61,945 bases of DNA. Source: Candidatus Riflebacteria bacterium HGW-Riflebacteria-2 (GTDB lineage: Bacteria; Muiribacteriota; Ozemobacteria; Ozemobacterales; Ozemobacteraceae). The notes under the pieces were generated by a model that made no database searches, was not told where the DNA came from, and saw nothing but the letters and a program-made list of their open reading frames with translations. Positions within the stretch are counted from its first letter, which is position 1. The number at the start of each line of letters is the position of its first letter. The stretch lies in assembly GCA_002839435.1 (NCBI GenBank), contig PGYA01000025.1, positions 1-61,945 on the forward strand. Direction: 5' to 3'. This document shows positions 33,330 to 41,230 of the stretch, piece after piece. A program made the position numbers and the translations under genes.

Positions 33330-33922
33330 AAGGTAACCTGGGTAACTATATCAAAATCGGACTGCTCATAGCCCTGCTTCTTTTCGCAGGTTATATGATC
33401 TCCGAAGTGCCACACTCGACTGCGATCGACTTTTCGAGTGTAAGGCGCAATCTTGGCAGTACGGCGGCGCGCACGCCCGAACCAGACCCGAACACCGAAC
33501 TCGCCAGCGGCTCAGAGGGTCTTGCCGCCATTCAGTCGCGCAACAAGTATCTGAATGAAAGCCGGGCCCGCGAATATGTTGAATCGGCGACCACTGATTA
33601 CTATCACGGTAGCTACGAAGAGGCTCTACGTCGCCTTGAGCGAGCCAGAATTTATGACCCCAGCAATTACAGCATTTTCAAGCTGAGCGGCCAGATATTT
33701 TTCGAAAAGAACAAGCTGCGCAAGGCCTTTAACGACTGGGAAAGGGCCAACCAGCTGCCGAACGACGACCGCACCATAGCCCGCGATCTTGACGTGCTGC
33801 GCCGACTGATCCGCTACAGCCGCACCGAAATGGATCGCCTGCAGAGGACCGTTAACCGCGAACCAGATAACCGCATAGCCCGTGCCCGCCTCAGAGAACT
33901 CGAAGAACAGATGCGCGACTAA
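33326..33922 (+). CDS. Membrane-anchored TPR-like protein
   Basis: About 198 aa from the ATG at 33326 (overlap ATGA with the previous stop). A GTG at 33317, closer to AGGAGG, is an alternative. One N-terminal membrane anchor (residues 6-25), a low-complexity linker, then a TPR pair (YYHGSYEEALRRLERARIYD, then AFNDWERANQLPNDD) and a helical C-terminus. Probably a periplasmic or membrane-associated scaffold. Confidence 0.65.
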   Translation: MKGNLGNYIKIGLLIALLLFAGYMISEVPHSTAIDFSSVRRNLGSTAARTPEPDPNTELASGSEGLAAIQSRNKYLNESRAREYVESATTDYYHGSYEEALRRLERARIYDPSNYSIFKLSGQIFFEKNKLRKAFNDWERANQLPNDDRTIARDLDVLRRLIRYSRTEMDRLQRTVNREPDNRIARARLRELEEQMRD

Positions 33923-33963
33923 AACGGTACATAATCAGCGTTTTTCAGCCGATATGTACTGTG

Positions 33964-34935
33964 ATGCCAGAAGAAAAGCACAGCCCCATCGAAACCATCG
34001 TTGACTGGTCACATATTGTCGCCGGCTTTTATGCTGATGCCCCGGTATACAACGCAAATATCCCTGAAACATTAAAACATTCAGAGCTTTATCAACTGCT
34101 GAGCAATCGCGTCTTACTGCGCGAATTCTGCAAAAACAATCAGATTGACCAACCCTCATATATTTCCGGGCAGCAGTTCGACGTTCTGGCCGCCTGGGCG
34201 GTCAAACGGAATCGCTTTCCTCTCGCCATCAAATCAGCAATAAATGGCAGTGACTGCGATCATTGCTATGTCCTCAAAGCCTTCCGCGAACTACCCGAAT
34301 TTTTTGAGACAATCACAGGCTCACTTGCTGGCCCGGTGATACTGGAAGAATTCATCAGTGCCAAAAGTCGTCTCGAAGTTACATACATGGGCGGCCTGCC
34401 TCGCCTCATCGCTCAATTCGGCCTGGAAAAGTCGATGCGCCTGCGGCACAGCTGGAGAGTCTTTCCGATCAGGCCACCAGAAGCTCTTGTCGATCAGATA
34501 CATGCGATAACTGCCAGATTTAAAGGCCTCGACAGTATAAAAGATGTGCCCATACGCTTTTCGTTTGCCCTGCGCAGCGGCAGCCTGATGCTGCTGTCGA
34601 TGAATGCAGGCCTCAACCGCCTGGAATACCACCCCGAATGGTGCGATGCTGCAGGTATAAACTGCATTTCAGCGCCGGCCAGCAAAAAGAGCAGTAAAAG
34701 AATCTGCAAGCTGTTGATTTATCATGATCTTGGTGAGTTCGCCGAAAACGAACTACCGGCAATCGGCGGTGGCAGCCTGGTAAAATTTGCCACTGCCGGC
34801 AAACTCACCATGGCTCTTTTGAGTTCAGGCGACACAGCCAAGCTTCTTGAAGACGCCGAAAAAGTCGATGCCTTTTTCAGGCACTCGCGCGACAGCGACT
34901 ACCAGCCACCGCAACCCGGCGAAGAAGAAGATTGA
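33964..34935 (+). CDS. ATP-grasp-like protein
   Basis: 323 aa from the ATG at 33964, or GTG one codon earlier. The pattern NRVLLREFCKNNQIDQPSYI, FPLAIKSAINGSDC and GPVILEEFISAKSRLEVTYM follows the ATP-grasp layout (lid Lys, Gly-rich loop, EEF hinge). The C-terminal metal-binding Glu/Asn region is weak (LSMNAGLNRLEYH). It may be a divergent or inactive carboxylate-amine ligase. It stands alone, so the substrate cannot be guessed. Confidence 0.6.
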   Translation: MPEEKHSPIETIVDWSHIVAGFYADAPVYNANIPETLKHSELYQLLSNRVLLREFCKNNQIDQPSYISGQQFDVLAAWAVKRNRFPLAIKSAINGSDCDHCYVLKAFRELPEFFETITGSLAGPVILEEFISAKSRLEVTYMGGLPRLIAQFGLEKSMRLRHSWRVFPIRPPEALVDQIHAITARFKGLDSIKDVPIRFSFALRSGSLMLLSMNAGLNRLEYHPEWCDAAGINCISAPASKKSSKRICKLLIYHDLGEFAENELPAIGGGSLVKFATAGKLTMALLSSGDTAKLLEDAEKVDAFFRHSRDSDYQPPQPGEEED

Positions 34936-34943
34936 GTCGGGCG

Positions 34944-36314
34944 CTAAAACCGGCTGCGGTAACCACGCCAGACATCGTAGAACAGCTTATTACCCTGAAA
35001 ATGCGGGCAATATTTATAAAATGAATAAGTCGCTGCGCTTTTAACCTGGACTTTTTTGCCGTCGATGGTCATGACAACTTTTTCGCCACGGTCGAGCTTT
35101 GCTTTCGCATCGTCGTAGTGGCGACGGTAGGTGTGCGCTGCGTATTCGATCTGCTTGTCAAGACCCTTGAACTTCTGGTTCCAGTTGCCGGAATCGTAGC
35201 AGCCAACGCCGAGAGCCCAGTCGAGTTTATGCTGGGTAGCGCTGGATTTTGAAATCAGCCCCTGTTCGCACTGTAATCTGGTCAGCAGCACCTGCGGATT
35301 GATACCATATTTTCTGGCAGCGTTGTAGATCATCTGGGCCGGAGTCGAACCGCGATAAGGCTTTGCCAGCACCGAATTTTTTGATTCGAGAAACTTCTGG
35401 ATCTGAGCCACGCTCATGCTGCCACTGTTGGTAAGGGCGTGATCGGAAATCAGATAGTCCTGTTGAAAGTTTTCCTGCCAGGATTCATTGCCGTTGAAAG
35501 GTGCGGTATCAGTGCTGGTAGTCGAAGAAGTAGATGTTGATGAAGAGGTGTTTGAAGACTGCGACGTAGAAGTAGTCGAAGAAGTCGCGGTCGAAGTTGC
35601 CAATCCACGCGGCAGGGCTATCAGCTGACCTGGAAAAATCAGGTTTGGCGTAGCTGCTATGCTGCTGGCCTGGTATTTGATGATATGCTGCCACATACCA
35701 CCGTTTCCGTAGTATTTTTCGCAGATATTGTAAAGCGAGTCGCCCGACTTGACACGATAGTAGTCCATGCCTGTGATGCCATCGGAAGAAGCCGATGAAG
35801 CAGCTACGGCCGACTGAGACTGCGCTGGAGTCTGCGTCGAAGCTGCCGTCGAACCCGGTGAGCTCAAACTGCCTTGCGCTCCGATAGCCACGGCGGTTTC
35901 ACCAAACGGCGATGGAGCGTCAGAAAAAACCGGGGCGGTGGGAACAGCGGCGGCAGAAGCGTTGCGTGCCTCTTCAAAGGCCTGCATGTCCATTTCGGAA
36001 ACGCCTGGAGTGTTGCGGAAAATTTCGATTTCGAGATTTCTTTTCGCCTCGCGCAAGGCCTCGGCATATTTGGCCATATCGGGGCGACCCAGCCCGGCTG
36101 CCTGCTGGTAATCGCGGTAAGCTTTCTGGTATTGTTCGAATGCCTTCTCGACGTTTGCCGGAGAACTTGGCCCCCGCGCTGCGGCAAAAGGCTGTTTGTC
36201 CTTGTCGTTACGAACGATTTCGTTGCTGACTACGAGAGCGGCTGCGCCAAGCGCTATTCCCACCGCCATGGTAAGCATGAACCCGATTACTCCCCTTCGG
36301 TTCAGCGTAAACAT
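34944..36314 (-). CDS. LysM domain protein, possible cell-wall hydrolase
   Basis: 456 aa from the ATG at 36314 (GGGAG upstream); the frame is open 19 codons further. An N-terminal membrane segment (GVIGFMLTMAVGIALGAAAL), a helical and Ala/Ser-rich region, one LysM domain (YRVKSGDSLYNICEKYYGNG, then PNLIFPGQLIALP), a Ser/Thr-rich linker of about 40 residues and a C-terminal domain with YGINPQVLLTRLQCEQGLIS. The C-terminal domain resembles lysozyme-like or lytic transglycosylase folds, where the Glu in QCEQGL would fit the catalytic Glu. Peptidoglycan binding is well supported, hydrolase activity is inferred. Confidence 0.75.
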   Translation of the reverse strand: MFTLNRRGVIGFMLTMAVGIALGAAALVVSNEIVRNDKDKQPFAAARGPSSPANVEKAFEQYQKAYRDYQQAAGLGRPDMAKYAEALREAKRNLEIEIFRNTPGVSEMDMQAFEEARNASAAAVPTAPVFSDAPSPFGETAVAIGAQGSLSSPGSTAASTQTPAQSQSAVAASSASSDGITGMDYYRVKSGDSLYNICEKYYGNGGMWQHIIKYQASSIAATPNLIFPGQLIALPRGLATSTATSSTTSTSQSSNTSSSTSTSSTTSTDTAPFNGNESWQENFQQDYLISDHALTNSGSMSVAQIQKFLESKNSVLAKPYRGSTPAQMIYNAARKYGINPQVLLTRLQCEQGLISKSSATQHKLDWALGVGCYDSGNWNQKFKGLDKQIEYAAHTYRRHYDDAKAKLDRGEKVVMTIDGKKVQVKSAATYSFYKYCPHFQGNKLFYDVWRGYRSRF

Positions 36315-36555
36315 GCTGTCGTCTCCCGATTGATAATTGACTCGACCGCAAACGGTACCTTTTTTAATCATAACAGAAATTCCGTCGAGTTTTAAGATTA
36401 CGCGAAATTATCGCAAAAGTTTCAAGTCATTATTTTTCCAATCGTTGTCGGTATCTTTTTCACCGGCGCTTTGCCATGACAATTGTATTTTTTTATGTCA
36501 AATCTGTGCTGTTTTATGTTAAATTTGCAGTAATTCAGGCAGGGTCGATAAACAG

Positions 36556-37512
36556 ATGACTACGAAATCAGCGTCGGATAAAACCTCGATTTTTGTTGGT
36601 GTCGCCTTTATTCTACTGGCAAGCATAATAGGCACTGGCGGCGTTTTATGGAAAAATTTCGTCGAATACACTGGCAACGGCTCGAGCCTGCCGGACGTCT
36701 TCGCCGGAATCACAGACCAGGCACCATACAATCCGGCAACCGACCCGGACAACCGTGATGAGATAATATTTTCTTTCACCATCCCGCGTGGTGATCTCGT
36801 CAAATTCATCGAAGTCATGCAGCCAAAACTTGACGACATAGTTGCCAAGACCGGTAAAGTCGCAAAAATCGACATATCAACCAGCGAATATGAGATTGCC
36901 GACAAGGTCGAAAGGCGCCTTGTCGATTTTGGCAGTATCTCTATCATGGGCTACCTCACCTTGCGCGAAAAGAAAAAAGTCACCGCCATCCTCGAACGCT
37001 ACAGTGACCCTCCCAAGCGCACTCTGTTTCTGGTAAGAGCCACAGACAAGGCGCTTTCACTGGCCGATATTTCTGGCTACCGCATCGCTTATCGCAGTAA
37101 CGACTCACTGACCGGACACCTGATTCCATTGCACGAACTGAAACTGGCCGGTATAGATCACAGCAGCTATTTCAGCCAGGAATCGTATTCTGAAAATTAC
37201 AGCGATTCGATACTGGGATTACTGAACGAACAGTTTGACTGCATAGTTTCCTCGAGCAATTTTTTCTTTGAGCAGCCCGAGAAAGTTAGAAAAAAAATGC
37301 GGATCATCCATGAGAGCCACGCAATGCCGGGCGGAGTCTATCTTACTGCAGCGAAAGAGCGCAGCCCTTACGAACAGATTATTGTCGGGAATTTCATGAA
37401 AATATCAGACCAGGTCAATGAGTCCGAAATGTTCTCAGGCATGTTCAAAACCAGAAGACCCGACGAACAGACCTATTCGATGCTGGTGCAGGAGTATCTC
37501 AGTGGCCAGTAA
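36556..37512 (+). CDS. Membrane-anchored PhnD-like periplasmic binding protein
   Basis: 318 aa with one N-terminal transmembrane segment (residues 11-32) and a PhnD/phosphonate-type solute-binding domain: DEIIFSFTIPRGDLVKFIEV, VDFGSISIMGYLTLRE, and GYRIAYRSNDSLTGHLIPLH. Such domains often act as sensory modules when fused or coupled to signalling proteins. Its stop overlaps the GTG start of the cyclase gene by 11 bp, so it is probably the ligand-sensing partner of that receptor rather than a transporter component. Confidence 0.75.
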   Translation: MTTKSASDKTSIFVGVAFILLASIIGTGGVLWKNFVEYTGNGSSLPDVFAGITDQAPYNPATDPDNRDEIIFSFTIPRGDLVKFIEVMQPKLDDIVAKTGKVAKIDISTSEYEIADKVERRLVDFGSISIMGYLTLREKKKVTAILERYSDPPKRTLFLVRATDKALSLADISGYRIAYRSNDSLTGHLIPLHELKLAGIDHSSYFSQESYSENYSDSILGLLNEQFDCIVSSSNFFFEQPEKVRKKMRIIHESHAMPGGVYLTAAKERSPYEQIIVGNFMKISDQVNESEMFSGMFKTRRPDEQTYSMLVQEYLSGQ

Positions 37513-39721
37513 TGCGACAATAAAAAATTTCAGCATTGGCTTCCGGCATAAAATTGCCATAGTCTTCACTCTGCTGATCACCTTTATAATGCTGGTCTCC
37601 GTGTATCTGGTCACTCTTCAGATCAAGCGCACCAGCCTGCAGCGCGCACAAGAGACCGGCCAGATGTTCGGTCGCATGATCGCGCTCGCCATGGGCGAAG
37701 ATATAGTGCGCGGCAATTTTCAGGGCATCGATTATGCGCTGCGCGAGTTCACCAAACACGAAAAAGTTGAATATTGCCTGATTCTCGACAATCTTGGCCG
37801 AATCATTTCGAGCACAGAAGCAAGTCTGCACGGAAAGTATTTCAGCGATGGGTGGTCGCGCAGTGCACTGTTCGCTTCGACTCTGTCAATCCGGCGGGCA
37901 GCCATAAAAATGCGCCCCGTTTACGACATTTCTGTGCCGATTATTATTGGTGGCAAGCGGCATGGCATGATTAGAATCGGCTTCACCATCAAGGAAGAAT
38001 ATGAGAGCATCCGCAGTCTGCTTATTTATAACCTGACTCTGGGGATTATTCTCATAATCATCGGTATTCTTATCGCCTATGGTATTTCGGCGACACTCCT
38101 GGCGCCGCTGAACGCGATATTGAATTCGGTCGAATCGATCAGCCGGGGCGACTACAAACAGAGGGCGATGATCGGAAGCAGCGATGAATTCGGAGCCCTG
38201 GCGCTCTCCTTTAACCGCCTGTCGTCGATATTACACACCCGCGAAACGACCAACAATCATATTACCAAAAAGATTCTTGAAGAAGACCCCGAACTCGCTG
38301 ACCGGCACTTCAGCGGGAAAACCCTCGACGCGATTGTTCTGCATCTCGAACTGAACAGGTTCAATCTCTTCATCGAGCGCAATTCACCTTCGGAAGCTGT
38401 CGACACTCTCAACAGCTTCTTCGAACAGACGGCTGAAATCATTGCGGAAGCAGGCGGCATTGTCGATCGCTTTGGTGACGGATTCATGACGGCTATTTTT
38501 CCAACCGGAAAAGGCGATAAATGGCCATCTGCCCTGCGAGCCGGTTACGCCGCCCTGTCGATCCGTAACAATATCAATCTTTTCAATTACCGCCAGGCGC
38601 AGCTTGGCCTTGAAGAAGTACATCTAAAAACCGGCATAACCTGCGGCAAGGTCATCATCGGCCACATCGGCAGCCGATCGCGTTCTGATTTCAGTGCAAT
38701 CGGGCCATGCGTTGCCAACGCCCGGGCCAATTCCAGTATGGCCGCGCGCAATAACGGCTTTTTGCCAGTAGCCGACCGAAGTTTCGCCAATGCCTCACGC
38801 GATTATCTTCTTTTTAAAGGCCTGAACCAGAACCCCGACGAAGACGAGACCCATTTTGTTCTTAACGGTTTCGCCAATTTCTTCTACTTCAAGGAACGTC
38901 TGCAGACAGCTTCCAGCCGTGGGAGCTACGCCATCATCTCTGCTTTTGGCCTCACCGAAAGCACCGAGGGATTCGAATTTCTCAAAAACGCCATCTCCGA
39001 TGAGAATTGCGAATATCGCAGCGAAGCGGTAAAAGCGCTCTCCCCCTTCGTATTTCATCAGAACAGCGAAGCCAAAAAATTTCTGATCGAAACAATAAAA
39101 AACTGCCCAGACCCGCAGCTGGCATCGGTAGCCATTTCGGTATTGGCTTTGAGTCGAGACAGCGAACTGGTAAGCTTTTTCACTGAGCTGACTGAACACA
39201 GCGATGACAGGATAAAAGCAAATGCAATAGAAGCCTGTATCCCCCTCGAGTTTCCCGGCAAGCGTGACATTTTCAAAACAATGATGGCAGACAGTACACC
39301 GCGTGTCTGCGCCAATGCTCTGCTCGGCCTCTGGCTGGCCGACGATCAGCAGACGCTGGGCTGCCTCTACGGCATGCTCAAGTCAGACAACAGCAAAATG
39401 CGTGCTTCAGCTGCTTATGCCATTTCCTTTCTGGCAAAAGCGCGCAAATTCAGGCGGCTTTTTCCAGCCTACAGCGAACAATCAGGCCTGATAGTATTGC
39501 CGGTTATCGAAAACATTCTAAAACGCCTGAAACTTATGCTTGAAAGCAGTGAAGACTCAGAGCGTCAGCAGGCTTTGCGGGCAATTGGCAGCATCGGCGG
39601 CACCGACTATCGCGAACAAATAAACCATCTGCTCGAATATGAAACCGACCCCGAAATCATCAACCTGGCTCACACCATTCTGTATGACTGGGATCGCCTT
39701 CTCAGGCCAGCTAAAGACTGA
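37502..39721 (+). CDS. HAMP / class III cyclase-like / HEAT-repeat signalling protein
   Basis: 739 aa, GTG start after AGGAG, overlapping the PhnD-like gene. A transmembrane helix (about 18-36), an extracytoplasmic sensor with single-Cache-like features, a second helix (180-205) and a HAMP domain are followed by a class III nucleotide cyclase homology domain (280-450) with VDRFGDGFMTAIF and IGPCVANARANSS. HEAT-like repeats fill the C-terminus. The first metal Asp of active cyclases seems replaced (IVLHLELNRFN), while the second (FGDGF) is kept, so catalysis is doubtful. Confidence 0.78.
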   Translation: MASNATIKNFSIGFRHKIAIVFTLLITFIMLVSVYLVTLQIKRTSLQRAQETGQMFGRMIALAMGEDIVRGNFQGIDYALREFTKHEKVEYCLILDNLGRIISSTEASLHGKYFSDGWSRSALFASTLSIRRAAIKMRPVYDISVPIIIGGKRHGMIRIGFTIKEEYESIRSLLIYNLTLGIILIIIGILIAYGISATLLAPLNAILNSVESISRGDYKQRAMIGSSDEFGALALSFNRLSSILHTRETTNNHITKKILEEDPELADRHFSGKTLDAIVLHLELNRFNLFIERNSPSEAVDTLNSFFEQTAEIIAEAGGIVDRFGDGFMTAIFPTGKGDKWPSALRAGYAALSIRNNINLFNYRQAQLGLEEVHLKTGITCGKVIIGHIGSRSRSDFSAIGPCVANARANSSMAARNNGFLPVADRSFANASRDYLLFKGLNQNPDEDETHFVLNGFANFFYFKERLQTASSRGSYAIISAFGLTESTEGFEFLKNAISDENCEYRSEAVKALSPFVFHQNSEAKKFLIETIKNCPDPQLASVAISVLALSRDSELVSFFTELTEHSDDRIKANAIEACIPLEFPGKRDIFKTMMADSTPRVCANALLGLWLADDQQTLGCLYGMLKSDNSKMRASAAYAISFLAKARKFRRLFPAYSEQSGLIVLPVIENILKRLKLMLESSEDSERQQALRAIGSIGGTDYREQINHLLEYETDPEIINLAHTILYDWDRLLRPAKD

Positions 39722-39900
39722 AGCAGAACGACAATCTTAACAGAAACCACCATAAAATCTTAAGAGCACACACCTGGAATCGCGTTACGCGCTTGTTTTA
39801 AGCGTAGAGCTGTTTGCATTTTTCTACCGGGAGGTCTATTATTTAGACATCGATCTGGAAAAACCAGACCAGAAACATCACAAGGAAAAAGGATTGAATC

Positions 39901-41175
39901 ATGTCAAGCATCGAGGTTTTCAAGGAGAGAAAGAGAGTTCTCGGCATCAACAGCCTTGGCCGCATCGGCAAATTAACCCTCTGGCACCACGTGGGCCGCA
40001 AGTATTTTGACGAGATAATCGTCAATCAGGGTCGCGAAATCGGCACCGGTCTTGCCGCAGCCGCGCAGTTCATCGAGAAGGACTCGACCTACGGTCTGCT
40101 GCATCGCTTTCTTTACGGCAACTTTGCTGAACCGATGATCAGAATAGTCGATGAAAAGGCTGGCAAACTGATGATCGGCGAGACTCCGGTGACCATTCTG
40201 CGACAGGCGCGCAACCCCAAAGACATTCCCTGGCGCGAGCATGGTGTCGAAGTTGTCACTGAATGTACCGGCAAGTTCATCGATCCGACAGTGCAACCCG
40301 ATGCGCCATCAGGCTCGATCAGAGGGCATCTCGCGGCCGGCGCCAGGGTGGTATTGAATTCTTCAGCCTTTAAAATCAAAAACAAAGGCCTGACAATACC
40401 AGAAGACGCGGTCACCCTTATCTACGGCATCAATCACGGCGCCTTCGATCCGGCGCAGCACAAGGTCATCTCAGCGGCATCCTGTACTACCACCGGCCTG
40501 GCCCACATGATCAGACCTCTGCTCGAAAACGCCCTCACCAACCGAATTCTCACAGCTTCGATGTCGACTATTCATGCAGCCACCAACACCCAGTCTGTAC
40601 TGGACAGTGTTCCAGGTGCCGGCGACAAGGATCTGCGCAAAAGCCGCAGCGTGCTCAACAATATCATTCTAACCTCAACCAACGCTGCTGAAGCGCTGGT
40701 TCAGGTTATCGACGAAGTCAGAGAAATTGGCTTCATGGCTGATTCGATCCGCATTCCGATCGACACGCAGTCGCTGATCATTCTCAACTTGACCTTTCAG
40801 ACACCGCGTGAGTCAGGCCGCGAAGGCACCAGCATCACCCGTGAAGCGATCAACGACATCTACCGCAAAGCCGCCAGCAGTAACGAAAAACTTCTGATCT
40901 ACTCAGACGAGCAGAACGTCTCAGCCGACATGACAGGTGTAAATGCTGCCATCGTTATCGAGGGACAGTTCAACCACACCCGCACAGCCTTTATCAAGGC
41001 CGACTTGAATAATATCCCAGATATTCCGGCGCAGATTATCAATCTTCTGCCCGGTGGACACCTTGAAATACCGGTAGTTCACGCCAAGATTTTCGGCTGG
41101 TATGACAACGAATTCGGCAGCTACACTAACCGCCTCGCCGATCTCACCGTCTACGCCCATAAATCACTGAAGTAA
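39901..41175 (+). CDS. Divergent glyceraldehyde-3-phosphate dehydrogenase paralogue
   Basis: 424 aa against about 335 for the second copy in this window. The nucleotide-binding start is GINSLGRIGKLTLWHH instead of [10 protein letters not shown]. The catalytic Cys195 in SAASCTTTGLAH and His225 in STIHAATNT are kept. Insertions include a longer N-terminal lobe (IGTGLAAAAQFIEKDSTYGL) and ILTSTNAAEAL. The active site suggests dehydrogenase activity on a phosphorylated aldehyde; cofactor and direction are open. It is separated from pgk and the canonical gap gene by 20 kb, so it is not part of that cluster. Confidence 0.85.
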   Translation: MSSIEVFKERKRVLGINSLGRIGKLTLWHHVGRKYFDEIIVNQGREIGTGLAAAAQFIEKDSTYGLLHRFLYGNFAEPMIRIVDEKAGKLMIGETPVTILRQARNPKDIPWREHGVEVVTECTGKFIDPTVQPDAPSGSIRGHLAAGARVVLNSSAFKIKNKGLTIPEDAVTLIYGINHGAFDPAQHKVISAASCTTTGLAHMIRPLLENALTNRILTASMSTIHAATNTQSVLDSVPGAGDKDLRKSRSVLNNIILTSTNAAEALVQVIDEVREIGFMADSIRIPIDTQSLIILNLTFQTPRESGREGTSITREAINDIYRKAASSNEKLLIYSDEQNVSADMTGVNAAIVIEGQFNHTRTAFIKADLNNIPDIPAQIINLLPGGHLEIPVVHAKIFGWYDNEFGSYTNRLADLTVYAHKSLK

Positions 41176-41184
41176 AAATCAAAA

Positions 41185-41220
41185 AAATCCGGCCTGAGAA
41201 TTTAATCCCAGGCCGGATTT
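41185..41220. terminator. Bidirectional terminator between convergent genes
   Basis: AAATCCGGCCTG and CAGGCCGGATTT form a 12-bp perfect stem with a 12-nt loop, flanked by A and T tracts, between the convergent GAPDH paralogue and PPDK-like genes. Confidence 0.85.
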
Positions 41221-41230
41221 GTCATTTCTG

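Noticed and set aside
36556..37512. Phosphonate ABC transporter operon
   Set aside because: The binding protein is membrane-tethered and coupled to a cyclase-like receptor; no permease or ATPase gene is adjacent.
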